Source of the DNA: a virus
Length of the DNA: 35,493 nucleotides
Virus record (IMG/VR): IMGVR_UViG_3300034121_000903
Location: 1 to 35,493 of that record
Reading direction: 5' to 3' (one strand)
The notes under the pieces were generated by a model, which saw only the letters and a list, made by a program, of their open reading frames with translations, was not told the origin of the DNA and searched no databases. This document shows, one piece after another, positions 22,963-29,363 of the stretch. How positions within the stretch are numbered: position 1 is the first letter of the stretch; every line of letters begins with the position of its first letter. Position numbers and translations under genes: made by a program.

Positions 22963-23579
22963 AACTGATCCAATGGTTAAATCGTTTATTCGCGGGCTCT
23001 CCCGCTGGCCGTCCTGCGACCTCGCAGAACTCCTCCTCGCCATCAAAGGCATCCTCGACGCCCGCGCCGAGCATCAAGCCGAAGCCAAGCGCCCCAAGGT
23101 TCCGCGAAAAGCAACTCAACACGCCTAACGTCTCGGCTGGTCGCCGCATCACGCCAAAGGCCATTGTCCTCCACCACACCGCAGGGAGCTACGCGGGGAG
23201 CGTGGCCTGGTGCATGGACCCGATCAGCAAGGTCAGCTATCACGCCATTGTGGCCCGAGACGGCAGACGCACTGTGCTAGCCGATCCAGACGAGCGGACT
23301 TGGCACGCGGGCGTTTCGTCCTGGCGGGGGAAGAAAGACCTTAACTCATGGAGCATCGGCGCGGCTTTTGAAGGCGACACCAACAAGCGCGAGTTGGGCG
23401 AGCCGGAGATGGCCTCGATGGCGGAATACCTCGTGCCGATCATGCAACGCTACGGACTGACGCTGGCCGACGTTACGGACCACCGCACCGTCAGCCCGGG
23501 GCGAAAGGACGATCTGGCTCCGAGTGAACTGGCGCGCTTCAAGGAGCATTTGTCCAAGCGCATACAAAGTGCTGAGTAG
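22959..23579 (+). CDS. Endolysin: N-acetylmuramoyl-L-alanine amidase (206 aa)
   Basis: An Amidase_2 (T7 lysozyme/PGRP-like) zinc enzyme that cleaves the bond between MurNAc and L-Ala. Motifs: IVLHHTAGSY (residues 69-78, His72/73), a middle TWHAG (114-118), and DHRTVSPGRKDDLAP (174-188) with His175 and Asp184 as likely zinc ligands. Residues 1-50 are Ser/Pro/Lys-rich and linker-like. There is no signal peptide, so release needs the upstream holin. The GTG start 22959 overlaps the lipoprotein stop. Confidence 0.88.
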   Translation: MKLIQWLNRLFAGSPAGRPATSQNSSSPSKASSTPAPSIKPKPSAPRFREKQLNTPNVSAGRRITPKAIVLHHTAGSYAGSVAWCMDPISKVSYHAIVARDGRRTVLADPDERTWHAGVSSWRGKKDLNSWSIGAAFEGDTNKRELGEPEMASMAEYLVPIMQRYGLTLADVTDHRTVSPGRKDDLAPSELARFKEHLSKRIQSAE

Positions 23580-23599
23580 TTCAAGCCACGCTTGAACTA
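23577..23599. terminator. Perfect hairpin at the end of the late operon
   Basis: TAGTTCAAGC (23577-23586) and GCTTGAACTA (23590-23599) pair over 10 bases with a three-base loop, beginning in the amidase stop codon. No long T tract follows on the plus strand. It may act as a terminator for either strand in this convergent gap. Confidence 0.55.
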
Positions 23600-23635
23600 T
23601 TGCACAAAAAGCATCTGTCTAGATTTCTGTGATTT

Positions 23636-23662
23636 TTAGACACGTTGGCGGGATGTGTCTAA
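23636..23662. terminator. Second inverted repeat in the convergent gap
   Basis: TTAGACAC (23636-23643) and GTGTCTAA (23655-23662) are perfectly complementary across an 11-base loop. TGTCTAGA at 23616-23623 adds a related half-site. It could be the terminator of the leftward operon or an operator; no clear T tract is on the proper side, so the function is uncertain. Confidence 0.4.
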
Positions 23663-23672
23663 GGCGTCGACA

Positions 23673-23819
23673 TTAGCGCCAGGTCAGCCAAAGGAAGCCT
23701 ACATTAGCCAGGGCATAGCCGCCAAACGCCACCGCCATTGGCCCGTTGCCGTCGCGGGCAAAGCCGCAGGCCGTCAGCACATACAGCCCGGTGCAAGCAA
23801 GCAGGGGCCAGAAGGTCAT
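23673..23819 (-). CDS. Small membrane protein (48 aa)
   Basis: Reading leftward, ATG 23819 overlaps the stop of the metalloprotease gene (ATGA) and the frame ends in TAA at 23673-23675. The product begins MTFWPLLACTGLYVLTACGF, then a short polar loop (ARDGNGP) and a second hydrophobic segment MAVAFGGYALANVGFLWLTW. Two membrane spans are likely. Last gene of the leftward operon. No family is known; membrane signalling or superinfection exclusion are guesses. Confidence 0.6.
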   Translation of the reverse strand: MTFWPLLACTGLYVLTACGFARDGNGPMAVAFGGYALANVGFLWLTWR

Positions 23820-24160
23820 TTGTCTGCCCGGTGCTGGCCAATGGTCACCTTGCCATCGTTGAGACTAGCCGCCCACCGAACGACGACAGACACCAGACGC
23901 TCGTGATCACGCACGTTCTCCTCGGCCACGCAAGGCATGGTGACGTGCGCGAGTTCGTGGGCGCAGATGCCGAGCAAGTTGCTTTTGAGCGCGGCAGGGT
24001 GAAGAAATACTACGCGCTTTCGGAAGTGGGCCATGCCCTCGCACAGTTCTTTGCTCGGCGGGCGCTGAACTCGGACGGTCCACCACTCTCCGTCGAACTT
24101 AAAGCGCATCGAGGGCGGCCCTTTCCTGCGCTTACGCGGGGTGCTGGCAGCCTTTGGCAT
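23816..24160 (-). CDS. Zinc metalloprotease-like protein with HELAH (114 aa)
   Basis: ICAHELAHVTMP (residues 65-76) holds an HExxH zinc motif (His68, Glu69, His72); Glu80/Glu81 or His86 in AEENVRDHE could be the third ligand. The N-terminus is very basic (TPRKRRKG). The small size and SprT/minigluzincin-like helix suggest a compact peptidase, perhaps acting on a host or phage regulator. It lies between the winged-helix-like gene and the membrane protein, an arrangement reminiscent of regulator/peptidase pairs. Substrate unknown. Confidence 0.65.
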   Translation of the reverse strand: MPKAASTPRKRRKGPPSMRFKFDGEWWTVRVQRPPSKELCEGMAHFRKRVVFLHPAALKSNLLGICAHELAHVTMPCVAEENVRDHERLVSVVVRWAASLNDGKVTIGQHRADK

Positions 24161-24161
24161 C

Positions 24162-24431
24162 TTATTTGAGTCTGTAGTGCGGGACGGGCCGAGTCTGCGC
24201 GGCCAGCTTGATCGTGAAACTGCGCTTCTCGGCCAGACCCGCTTCGACCATCCGCGCCAGGGAAGTTGATGTGCTGCACTCGCTGCGCCCTCTGGCTTTC
24301 GATAATTCCTTGCAAGTAAACCACCCCGGCGGGACCACCTCGGCCACTACGGAGCCGGCGGCGAGGGCTTCGCACCACCTCGCCAAGTCAGGGTCGGGCG
24401 TCACAATCGTTGCGGACTTTTTGTGACTCAT
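24162..24431 (-). CDS. Winged-helix-like DNA-binding protein (89 aa)
   Basis: Reading leftward from ATG 24431 (overlapping the stop of the phosphoesterase gene). Residues about 36-75 follow an HTH plan: GWFTCKELSKARG, then a Ser/Thr-rich recognition-like helix STSTSLARMVEAGLAEKR, then strands FTIKLAAQTRPVPHYRL as a wing. It is a candidate regulator of its own operon or of host genes. Family not certain. Confidence 0.55.
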   Translation of the reverse strand: MSHKKSATIVTPDPDLARWCEALAAGSVVAEVVPPGWFTCKELSKARGRSECSTSTSLARMVEAGLAEKRSFTIKLAAQTRPVPHYRLK

Positions 24432-25168
24432 AGCGGGAGCCGGTAGTGGGGATCAAAGACGGCAATGTTCACCGTGCAGTGCGACCCGTTGAAATGCCCG
24501 TATGCAGCCGCGTGACGCCACCCGAGGGTCTGCCGGCGGTTGGCCGAGTAGCCTATGTCGAGCTTGATCCCGCAGCCGATATTGTAGCCGATGCTTTTGG
24601 CGTGCGTGCGGGCGCTTTCCATAGCCACCCGGTGGGTGTGGCCCATCACCATGCTGCGTCCCGACATCTCGCAAACGTCCCGAGCGGCAGAAACCCCATA
24701 AAGCGAGCCGTGGGTAAATCCCGTGTCGCCAAGCATGAAGACGCCTGCCGGGTGGACGCCGACGTAAGGCACGACCTGGCACTTGATCTTGGCCATCTCG
24801 TCCATGATGCGGCCCATGACGTGGCCGGCGGCGTAAGACAGAACGGCATTGGGGGAGTGGGCCAGCTCCGTAAGTCTCGCCTCATGATTTCCGAGCAGAT
24901 AGGCGTTGGGCTTGAGTGCCTTCAAAAAGGACAAGCCCTGCATCAGATCATCGGCTAGGTCGGCAGCATGGTCGGCGCTGTCCGAGTCTTTGCGCGCTCC
25001 CGAGCGCAGGCATCGGGCATCAATGGCATCACCAAGGTGCAGGGTGAACTGCGGTTTCCACGCCTCTTTAAGCCGAAGCATGGCATCGAGGGCGCGGGGG
25101 TCGGCCTCTGCCCCGTGGGTGCAACTGACTGCCAGATATTTTTGCCAGCCTTTGGTCTTGGACGCCAC
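24428..25168 (-). CDS. Calcineurin-like metallophosphoesterase (246 aa)
   Basis: Leftward GTG start at 25168. Metal-binding motifs in family order: AVSCTHG (13-19), LGDAID (45-50), LGNHEARL (92-99), FTHG (151-154), and MGHTHR (175-180). The first Asp of the usual SDxHG is Cys16 here, which may change metal preference or activity. Such enzymes hydrolyse phosphoesters, including nucleic-acid ends and cyclic nucleotides. First gene of the only leftward operon, overlapped by the winged-helix-like gene. The substrate cannot be read from sequence. Confidence 0.82.
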   Translation of the reverse strand: MASKTKGWQKYLAVSCTHGAEADPRALDAMLRLKEAWKPQFTLHLGDAIDARCLRSGARKDSDSADHAADLADDLMQGLSFLKALKPNAYLLGNHEARLTELAHSPNAVLSYAAGHVMGRIMDEMAKIKCQVVPYVGVHPAGVFMLGDTGFTHGSLYGVSAARDVCEMSGRSMVMGHTHRVAMESARTHAKSIGYNIGCGIKLDIGYSANRRQTLGWRHAAAYGHFNGSHCTVNIAVFDPHYRLPL

Positions 25169-25255
25169 GATGCGGCGGGCTATGTCAAAAAAGACTGACT
25201 ATACAATTTTACAAACTGGCTTGCCTTATGCCGCAAACGTCCTATTGATTGCCCT
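25169..25255. promoter_or_regulatory. Divergent intergenic control region
   Basis: These 87 bases separate the leftward operon from the rightward early genes and are A/T-richer than their surroundings. A minus-strand TATAGT (25203-25198) is a good -10-like hexamer but has no matching -35. Divergent promoters probably lie here; I cannot place them exactly. Confidence 0.4.
25182..25190 (-). promoter_or_regulatory. TTTGACA start-associated motif, leftward copy
   Basis: On the minus strand TTTTGACAT ends 13 bases before the GTG start of the phosphoesterase gene, matching the motif and spacing seen in the late operon on the other strand. Confidence 0.5.
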
Positions 25256-25609
25256 ATGCCGAATTGCCCCTGCTGCGGCCAACAACTCCCGCCCGAGCAG
25301 CCCGAATGGCGCAAGGATGGCGAGGCTTTGGGGCGGGTGAGGGGAGCCATTGCCCAAATGCTGCGGGAGCCTGACCCGCTGGCCGGCCTGCCCGCCCAGG
25401 CCAAAAAAGCCCTGTCGGCGGCAGGCATGGCGGGCGCGCCCGAGACTATTGCCAAGGCACTTTCCGAAAATATGGTGACGGTCAAGAGTAAGGGGATCGG
25501 CCCCTGCACAATGCACCGCATTGAGCGTTGGCTGGAAGGGAAAGGAATCGTGCGCGTTAGCAGGGACGAAAAGTTTTTTTACAAAAAGACAAAAAAGTGG
25601 TTGACGTAA
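25256..25609 (+). CDS. Zinc-knuckle protein (117 aa)
   Basis: ATG 25256 has no Shine-Dalgarno sequence. The N-terminus PNCPCCGQQLP carries a CxxC-type zinc knuckle (Cys4, Cys6, Cys7). The C-terminal half has VTVKSKGIGPCTMHRIERWL followed by a basic tail (FFYKKTKKW), compatible with DNA or RNA binding in a winged or HTH-like form. It is the first rightward gene after the divergent region, so an early regulator is plausible. No family confirmed. Confidence 0.55.
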   Translation: MPNCPCCGQQLPPEQPEWRKDGEALGRVRGAIAQMLREPDPLAGLPAQAKKALSAAGMAGAPETIAKALSENMVTVKSKGIGPCTMHRIERWLEGKGIVRVSRDEKFFYKKTKKWLT

Positions 25610-25629
25610 TGCAAGTGTGCTTGTATCAC
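25601..25629 (+). promoter_or_regulatory. Candidate sigma70-type promoter before the RHH genes
   Basis: TTGACG (25601-25606), exactly 17 bases, then TATCAC (25624-25629). The -35 matches five of six consensus bases and the -10 four of six. A start near 25636 would favour the downstream ATG at 25653 for the next gene. Confidence 0.4.
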
Positions 25630-25634
25630 GCTAC

Positions 25635-25889
25635 ATGAACAAACGCACCCCAATGCAAAATAACGAAACCAAAGCCAGTATTAACCTACGCAAAGAGCGT
25701 AGCCCCGAAGCCACCGTGTTGTGCATCAGCCTGCCACGGATAATGAAAAACGCCATCGTTCGCCGGGCCAGAAACCGCGATATGAGCGTGTCCACTATGC
25801 TCCGCGATTGGATCTTGCCGACCCTGCAAGACCGTGACGAGCAGTTTGCCGCCGAATGGCAGCGACGCATGAGCCGCATCGAATACTAA
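25635..25889 (+). CDS. Ribbon-helix-helix-like protein 1 (84 aa)
   Basis: TVLCISLPRIMKNAIVRRA, then RNRDMSVSTMLRDWI, is a good RHH pattern: a strand, a first helix, a Ser-Val-Ser turn and a second helix, as in Arc/CopG repressors that dimerise and insert the strand into the DNA major groove. The basic N-terminal tail is extra. Start may be ATG 25635 or ATG 25653, the latter better placed relative to a possible promoter. Likely an early transcription regulator. Confidence 0.65.
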   Translation: MNKRTPMQNNETKASINLRKERSPEATVLCISLPRIMKNAIVRRARNRDMSVSTMLRDWILPTLQDRDEQFAAEWQRRMSRIEY

Positions 25890-25910
25890 CGGCGCGTCAT
25901 AACCCACCTT

Positions 25911-26150
25911 ATGTCCGTAATAACAAGCGAACAGTGTCCAGCCGCTGAAGTTCAGCGGGAACATCAACAAAATAATACAGCGTGTGAAAGCTCCAGTATT
26001 CAATTAGTCATGACATGTAAAGAGACTACGACCTCCGTGGAAGTGTCTCCAGAACTAGCCGCTTGGCTCGACGAAAGATGCACAGAATTAGATGTTTGCG
26101 CCCTTTCCGTTCTTGTCGGTTGCGCTGAGTTTGTCATGCAGTCTGAATAA
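25911..26150 (+). CDS. Ribbon-helix-helix-like protein 2 (79 aa)
   Basis: Starts at ATG 25911. Residues 1-38 are polar and low in structure; the second half TTSVEVSPELAAWLDERC then LDVCALSVLVGCAEFVM follows the strand-helix-turn-helix order of RHH proteins, though the turn is less typical (Asp-Val-Cys). It lies between two other RHH-like genes. A repressor role is inferred. Confidence 0.45.
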   Translation: MSVITSEQCPAAEVQREHQQNNTACESSSIQLVMTCKETTTSVEVSPELAAWLDERCTELDVCALSVLVGCAEFVMQSE

Positions 26151-26152
26151 GA

Positions 26153-26362
26153 ATGCGTAATATGCCGAAAGACGCCACAATACTCTTGCCTGTCTCGATC
26201 CGGCTCCCTGCCAACGTGGTGCAGGAGGCTCGGCAACAGGGGGAATTTGTGCGCGGCGGGGCCAGTCAGGTTTTAAGAACCTGGCTGGTCGCCGGCAAGG
26301 CCAAACTAACCCCCAAATTTTTGCGCGGGCAGTATGACGCGCCAATACACCCAAAGAAATAA
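26153..26362 (+). CDS. Ribbon-helix-helix-like protein 3 (69 aa)
   Basis: The start is ATG 26153, two bases after the previous stop, or ATG 26162. LLPVSIRLPANVVQEARQQG is the strand and first helix; GGASQVLRTWLVAGKAK forms the second helix, with a Gly-rich turn. The C-terminal tail is basic and ends HPKK. Third in a row of RHH-like small proteins, suggesting a layered or combinatorial switch. Confidence 0.55.
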   Translation: MRNMPKDATILLPVSIRLPANVVQEARQQGEFVRGGASQVLRTWLVAGKAKLTPKFLRGQYDAPIHPKK

Positions 26363-26367
26363 AACAC

Positions 26368-26559
26368 ATGGACCCTATAACAGTCATCGTTGGAACAGGC
26401 ATTACTGCCTCACTCGTCGGCTTGGCATTCTTGTCAGGCCACGAATACGGCAAGAAATCGGGCATCGTCACCGAGCGCAACCTCGCAAACCTCAGGGTCA
26501 ACTCCCTGCTACGCGAGGAAAACCGCCGCGCACCACGAACACGGAGGGCGCGCAAATGA
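26368..26559 (+). CDS. Small single-span membrane protein (63 aa)
   Basis: ITVIVGTGITASLVGLAFLS (residues 4-23) is a likely membrane helix, followed by a polar/basic helix with GKKSG and an Arg-rich tail. N-out/C-in topology is suggested by the basic C-terminus. It overlaps the next gene through ATGA. Role unknown. Confidence 0.6.
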   Translation: MDPITVIVGTGITASLVGLAFLSGHEYGKKSGIVTERNLANLRVNSLLREENRRAPRTRRARK

Positions 26560-26720
26560 GCATCCGTCCCTCCGTCATTGGCCGTCGCGGCGAGCGGCCA
26601 TGTCTTCCGGCCAATGCACTGCTGGCCGTCTGCGAGCGGCTGGCCGAGGGCGGGACGCCTTCGCTCAAGGAGCGCGTGGTCGCTGCTCTGGCTCAACTTC
26701 GCAACCGCATCGCACGATGA
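26556..26720 (+). CDS. Hypothetical microprotein (54 aa)
   Basis: ATG 26556 overlaps the previous stop. The protein begins MSIRPSVIGRRGERPCLPAN and ends in an amphipathic helix with ALAQLRNRIAR. It is basic and helical. ATGA overlaps at both ends make it a credible translated gene despite its size. No family recognised. Confidence 0.5.
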   Translation: MSIRPSVIGRRGERPCLPANALLAVCERLAEGGTPSLKERVVAALAQLRNRIAR

Positions 26721-26824
26721 CTCCGCACCCCCCGGATCAATCCTTGCTCGCCCTGCTCATTCTCTGCGCTCTCGCTCTGCTCTGCGCCTGGAGCGTCAAC
26801 ACCTTGCTGCAGCTACTGAAATGA
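26717..26824 (+). CDS. Small membrane microprotein (35 aa)
   Basis: ATG 26717 is in an ATGA overlap with the previous stop, and its own stop overlaps ATG 26821. The product is MTPHPPDQSLLALLILCALA, then LLCAWSVNTLLQLLK: one strongly hydrophobic Leu/Ala/Cys helix. Such tiny membrane proteins are easily missed. A role in host membrane modulation is only a guess. Confidence 0.5.
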   Translation: MTPHPPDQSLLALLILCALALLCAWSVNTLLQLLK

Positions 26825-27243
26825 TTTCCGAACTTGAAGGACTTACAGGGTCGGCCATTAACGGCAAACCCATCATGGCTACCGGGCATAAGTCGCCTGA
26901 GCGCAGCGGCTGGGAGTTGTTGGCTTGGGCAATTTTGGAACAGGCGGTCGACGATCTCGCCACTTACTGCCGCTACGGCCTAATTGATCCGCAGGGCAAC
27001 TGCGGGCCGTGGCCGTTTGAAATGCGGCGGCGGTTCAAAATGCAGCGCGGTCGGCTGGAATGCTTTAACCACAAAGCCCGAGCGCAAATTTGTTGCTGCA
27101 CTGGCCCACATGAACACCGCCAGTTGCGGGCGTGGTTTATCAGCGGCGAAGCGCAAATCTTTTGCGACTTGATCGGGTGCAATTTGCCTGCTGCGGAAAT
27201 CTTTCAGAGCACGGTTAAACACCAAGCAGGAGGAATGAAATGA
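26821..27243 (+). CDS. Hypothetical protein (140 aa)
   Basis: ATG 26821 overlaps the previous stop. It contains several Cys and His residues late in the chain (ICCCTGPHEH, then FCDLIGC), possibly a metal site, and Trp/Arg-rich helices in the middle (MRRRFKMQRGRLEC). The stop overlaps the next gene. No known family is recognised. Confidence 0.6.
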   Translation: MISELEGLTGSAINGKPIMATGHKSPERSGWELLAWAILEQAVDDLATYCRYGLIDPQGNCGPWPFEMRRRFKMQRGRLECFNHKARAQICCCTGPHEHRQLRAWFISGEAQIFCDLIGCNLPAAEIFQSTVKHQAGGMK

Positions 27244-27422
27244 GTTCTTACGAAATGGAAATGGAAGATTTTCTGACGGACCTAAAGCGCAAAGTCGCCG
27301 TGGTTGAACAGCAAAACCAAGACCTCCGCGAAGTAAACAGCCGTTTGACCCTGGCACTCGACGAAGCGTTGGCCATCGCTCGCCGTTATCGCGGCGGCAT
27401 GGCCGAGGAGGAAACACTTTGA
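27240..27422 (+). CDS. Small coiled-coil protein (60 aa)
   Basis: ATG 27240 overlaps the previous stop and GGAGGA lies just upstream. The sequence is largely one acidic helix with heptads, from DFLTDLKRKVAVVEQQNQDL onward. It ends EEETL, overlapping the next TTG start. Coiled-coil microproteins of this kind occur in many phage early operons; role unknown. Confidence 0.55.
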   Translation: MSSYEMEMEDFLTDLKRKVAVVEQQNQDLREVNSRLTLALDEALAIARRYRGGMAEEETL

Positions 27423-27802
27423 GCAATCTCGTAGAGGGGATGCTGGTCGGGCGGGTGGGCTTTGGGGAGTCCTTCCAAGCCTGCTCGGCCAGCTATTCCT
27501 GCACCGAGGACGCAATGGCGCGCAGCATCGTGCGCCTAGAGTGCGAAGCCGAGGAATTGCGGGCAAGCCTAGCAATGGTGGAGGCCGAGCGCGATCTGCT
27601 GCGGGTGCAGTTTCGCGCTGCCGAGGGGCTAGGTATGGCCCTGGTCAAAACCATTGACGAGCTAAAGACCGAGAAGGCCGAACTGACCGTCAAGCTGGTG
27701 AACCTACAAGCGGGCAGCCGGCGCGCCACGCTGGACGAAATATCCGAATCGGTGCGCGAGAAGTATGACCCCGAATACGAGTTTGGAGGGCGCGACGAGT
27801 AA
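27419..27802 (+). CDS. Coiled-coil protein (127 aa)
   Basis: TTG 27419 overlaps the previous stop (TTGA) and has a strong GAGGAGG sequence at about 27403-27409, which supports this unusual start. After a Gly/Ser-rich N-terminus comes a long heptad helix (about residues 33-100, with Leu, Glu, Ala and Lys). The tail EKYDPEYEFGGRDE is acidic. Function not known. Confidence 0.6.
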   Translation: MSNLVEGMLVGRVGFGESFQACSASYSCTEDAMARSIVRLECEAEELRASLAMVEAERDLLRVQFRAAEGLGMALVKTIDELKTEKAELTVKLVNLQAGSRRATLDEISESVREKYDPEYEFGGRDE

Positions 27803-27803
27803 G

Positions 27804-28370
27804 ATGAGCCGCGAGATCCATTATTGCAAATGCGGGCAGTCGATCTTTCACGACATGACTGAATGCGGCGACTGCGACCAGAGCACTGGGAGCGTTGTTA
27901 TCGGCATTGATCCTGGCACGGACAAAAGCGCGTTTGTCATGTTTGACGGCGAGACGGTCATGGATCACGGCATTTGGCCAAACGCCGAACTGGCGCTGCA
28001 CGCCATCTGGGGCCAGCCCCGTATTTTTTGCGAAATGATCGCCAGCTACGGCATGGCCGTGGGTGCGTCAGTTTTTGAAACGTGCGTATGGGTCGGGCGG
28101 TTTATGGAATATGCCCGGCAAGACAGTGGTCGGGATTTGCAGCGCGTCTTCCGCAAGGACGTGAAGCTGCATCTCTGCCAAAGCCCGCGAGCCAAGGACG
28201 GCAACGTGCGGCAGGCGTTGATTGACCGACTCGGCCCGCAGGGAACCAAGAAAGCACCAGGGCCGACTTACGGCGTGAAGAGCCACGAGTGGGCCGCGCT
28301 GGCAGTGGCCGTTTACGGCTGGGATCAAACTTTCGGACGGGCAACCAAACACGGAGGCCCGCCCATCTGA
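27804..28370 (+). CDS. RuvC-like Holliday junction resolvase with N-terminal zinc knuckle (188 aa)
   Basis: Residues 32-48 begin VIGIDPGTDKSAF, the first strand of the RuvC/RNase H fold with catalytic Asp36. Later acidic positions are Glu77 in FCEMIAS and Glu162 in SHEWAAL, where RuvC usually has Asp. Before the fold is CKC...CGDC (Cys8, Cys10, Cys21, Cys24), a zinc knuckle not found in RuvC itself. It probably resolves branched DNA from recombination-dependent replication before packaging. It sits just upstream of the annealase and exonuclease genes. Confidence 0.75.
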   Translation: MSREIHYCKCGQSIFHDMTECGDCDQSTGSVVIGIDPGTDKSAFVMFDGETVMDHGIWPNAELALHAIWGQPRIFCEMIASYGMAVGASVFETCVWVGRFMEYARQDSGRDLQRVFRKDVKLHLCQSPRAKDGNVRQALIDRLGPQGTKKAPGPTYGVKSHEWAALAVAVYGWDQTFGRATKHGGPPI

Positions 28371-28428
28371 ACGAAAACCAAGACGGGCCGAGCGCGCTAA
28401 CGCTCGACCCGCGATAGAACACACACCA
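28371..28428 (+). promoter_or_regulatory. Leader of the recombination genes
   Basis: This 58-base gap has an imperfect hairpin (GGGCCGAGCG at 28386-28395 with CGCTCGACCC at 28402-28411). It ends in an A/C-rich stretch GAACACACACCA before ATG 28429, like the capsid leader, with no Shine-Dalgarno sequence. Confidence 0.35.
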
Positions 28429-29361
28429 ATGGATACGAACCAGTTAGTAGTGTCAAACGGCACATCACACCAAGTGGCGCACCAGCGTCAAGCAACGGAA
28501 ATCGCGTCGATCTGCAAGGACATCGTCACCAAGACGGCGCAAAACATACAGGGGCGCAAATACGTCCGCGTCGAAGGCTGGCAGAGCATCGCTAATGCCT
28601 ACGGCTGCGTGGCCTCGGCCAAGGACGTTGAGCGCATTGAGACAGGCTTCCGCGCCATCGGCCAAGTCCGCAAAATGGACACGGGCGTTGTCATCTGCGA
28701 GGCCGAGGGCTTCGTTGGCGATGACGAGCGCACCTGGGCGAAGCGCGATGAGTTTGCCAAGCGGGCAATGGCCCAGACTCGGGCAATCAGCCGGGCGTGC
28801 CGCAGCGCGTTCGCTTTCATCGTGACCTACATGGACGCGGGGCTTGAGACAACGCCAGCCGAGGAAGTGCCAGCCGAGGGCTTCAACGATGGTCCGCGAG
28901 TCATTACGCACACGCCACACACCTACAAAAAGGCAGCAACGCCTGCGCCCAGGTCAACTGATGAGGACATCATCGACGTGGTGGCCGAGCGCGTAGAACC
29001 TAAAGCACCGATCCGCAAGAAGCAACCCGCCGCCACAATGGACGAGGGAGCAGATTGGACAACGGCTCGCTTCATCAAGGGCAATCGCCAAGACAAGACG
29101 AGCAAGGCCGGCAAGAGCTACACCCAGTGGGGCGTTTTCGTCGAAATTGAGGGCGCAGAGAAGGCCGAATGGCTCAACACGATTGACCGCGAGCTTGGCG
29201 AAACCGTGGACGCGCTGGAGGCAGGCGAGAACGTGTTGCTGCAAGTCAAAGTTGATGACTACGGGCGCAAACTCGGGGCAATTCGGACGGCAGATGTGCC
29301 GACCAAGCATGAGCAAGCCGCTCCCGCAGTTGAAATGGCAGAGGACGATATTCCTTTTTGA
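28429..29361 (+). CDS. Annealase-like/OB-fold fusion with SSB-type acidic tip (310 aa)
   Basis: Residues 35-145 look like a small phage recombination domain: GRKYVRVEGWQSIANAYGCV and later FAKRAMAQTRAISRACRSAF followed by acidic ETTPAEEV, reminiscent of ERF/Rad52-type annealases. After a Pro-rich linker (about 155-205), residues 210-290 are strand-rich (TARFIKGNRQ, YTQWGVFVEI, VLLQVKVDDYGRKLG) and OB-like. The last residues MAEDDIPF copy the C-terminal tip of bacterial SSB, which recruits DNA repair proteins. So one chain may combine annealing, ssDNA binding and host recruitment. Overlaps nothing; the exonuclease follows. Confidence 0.6.
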   Translation: MDTNQLVVSNGTSHQVAHQRQATEIASICKDIVTKTAQNIQGRKYVRVEGWQSIANAYGCVASAKDVERIETGFRAIGQVRKMDTGVVICEAEGFVGDDERTWAKRDEFAKRAMAQTRAISRACRSAFAFIVTYMDAGLETTPAEEVPAEGFNDGPRVITHTPHTYKKAATPAPRSTDEDIIDVVAERVEPKAPIRKKQPAATMDEGADWTTARFIKGNRQDKTSKAGKSYTQWGVFVEIEGAEKAEWLNTIDRELGETVDALEAGENVLLQVKVDDYGRKLGAIRTADVPTKHEQAAPAVEMAEDDIPF

Positions 29362-29363
29362 CC

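Noticed and set aside
23738-24958. Rightward open frames opposite the leftward operon
   Set aside because: The leftward frames carry HELAH and calcineurin motifs in correct order and ATGA coupling; the rightward ones show nothing.
26088-26696. Leftward open frame of 202 codons opposite the third RHH gene
   Set aside because: Low-complexity shadow without start signals; it opposes several coupled plus-strand genes.
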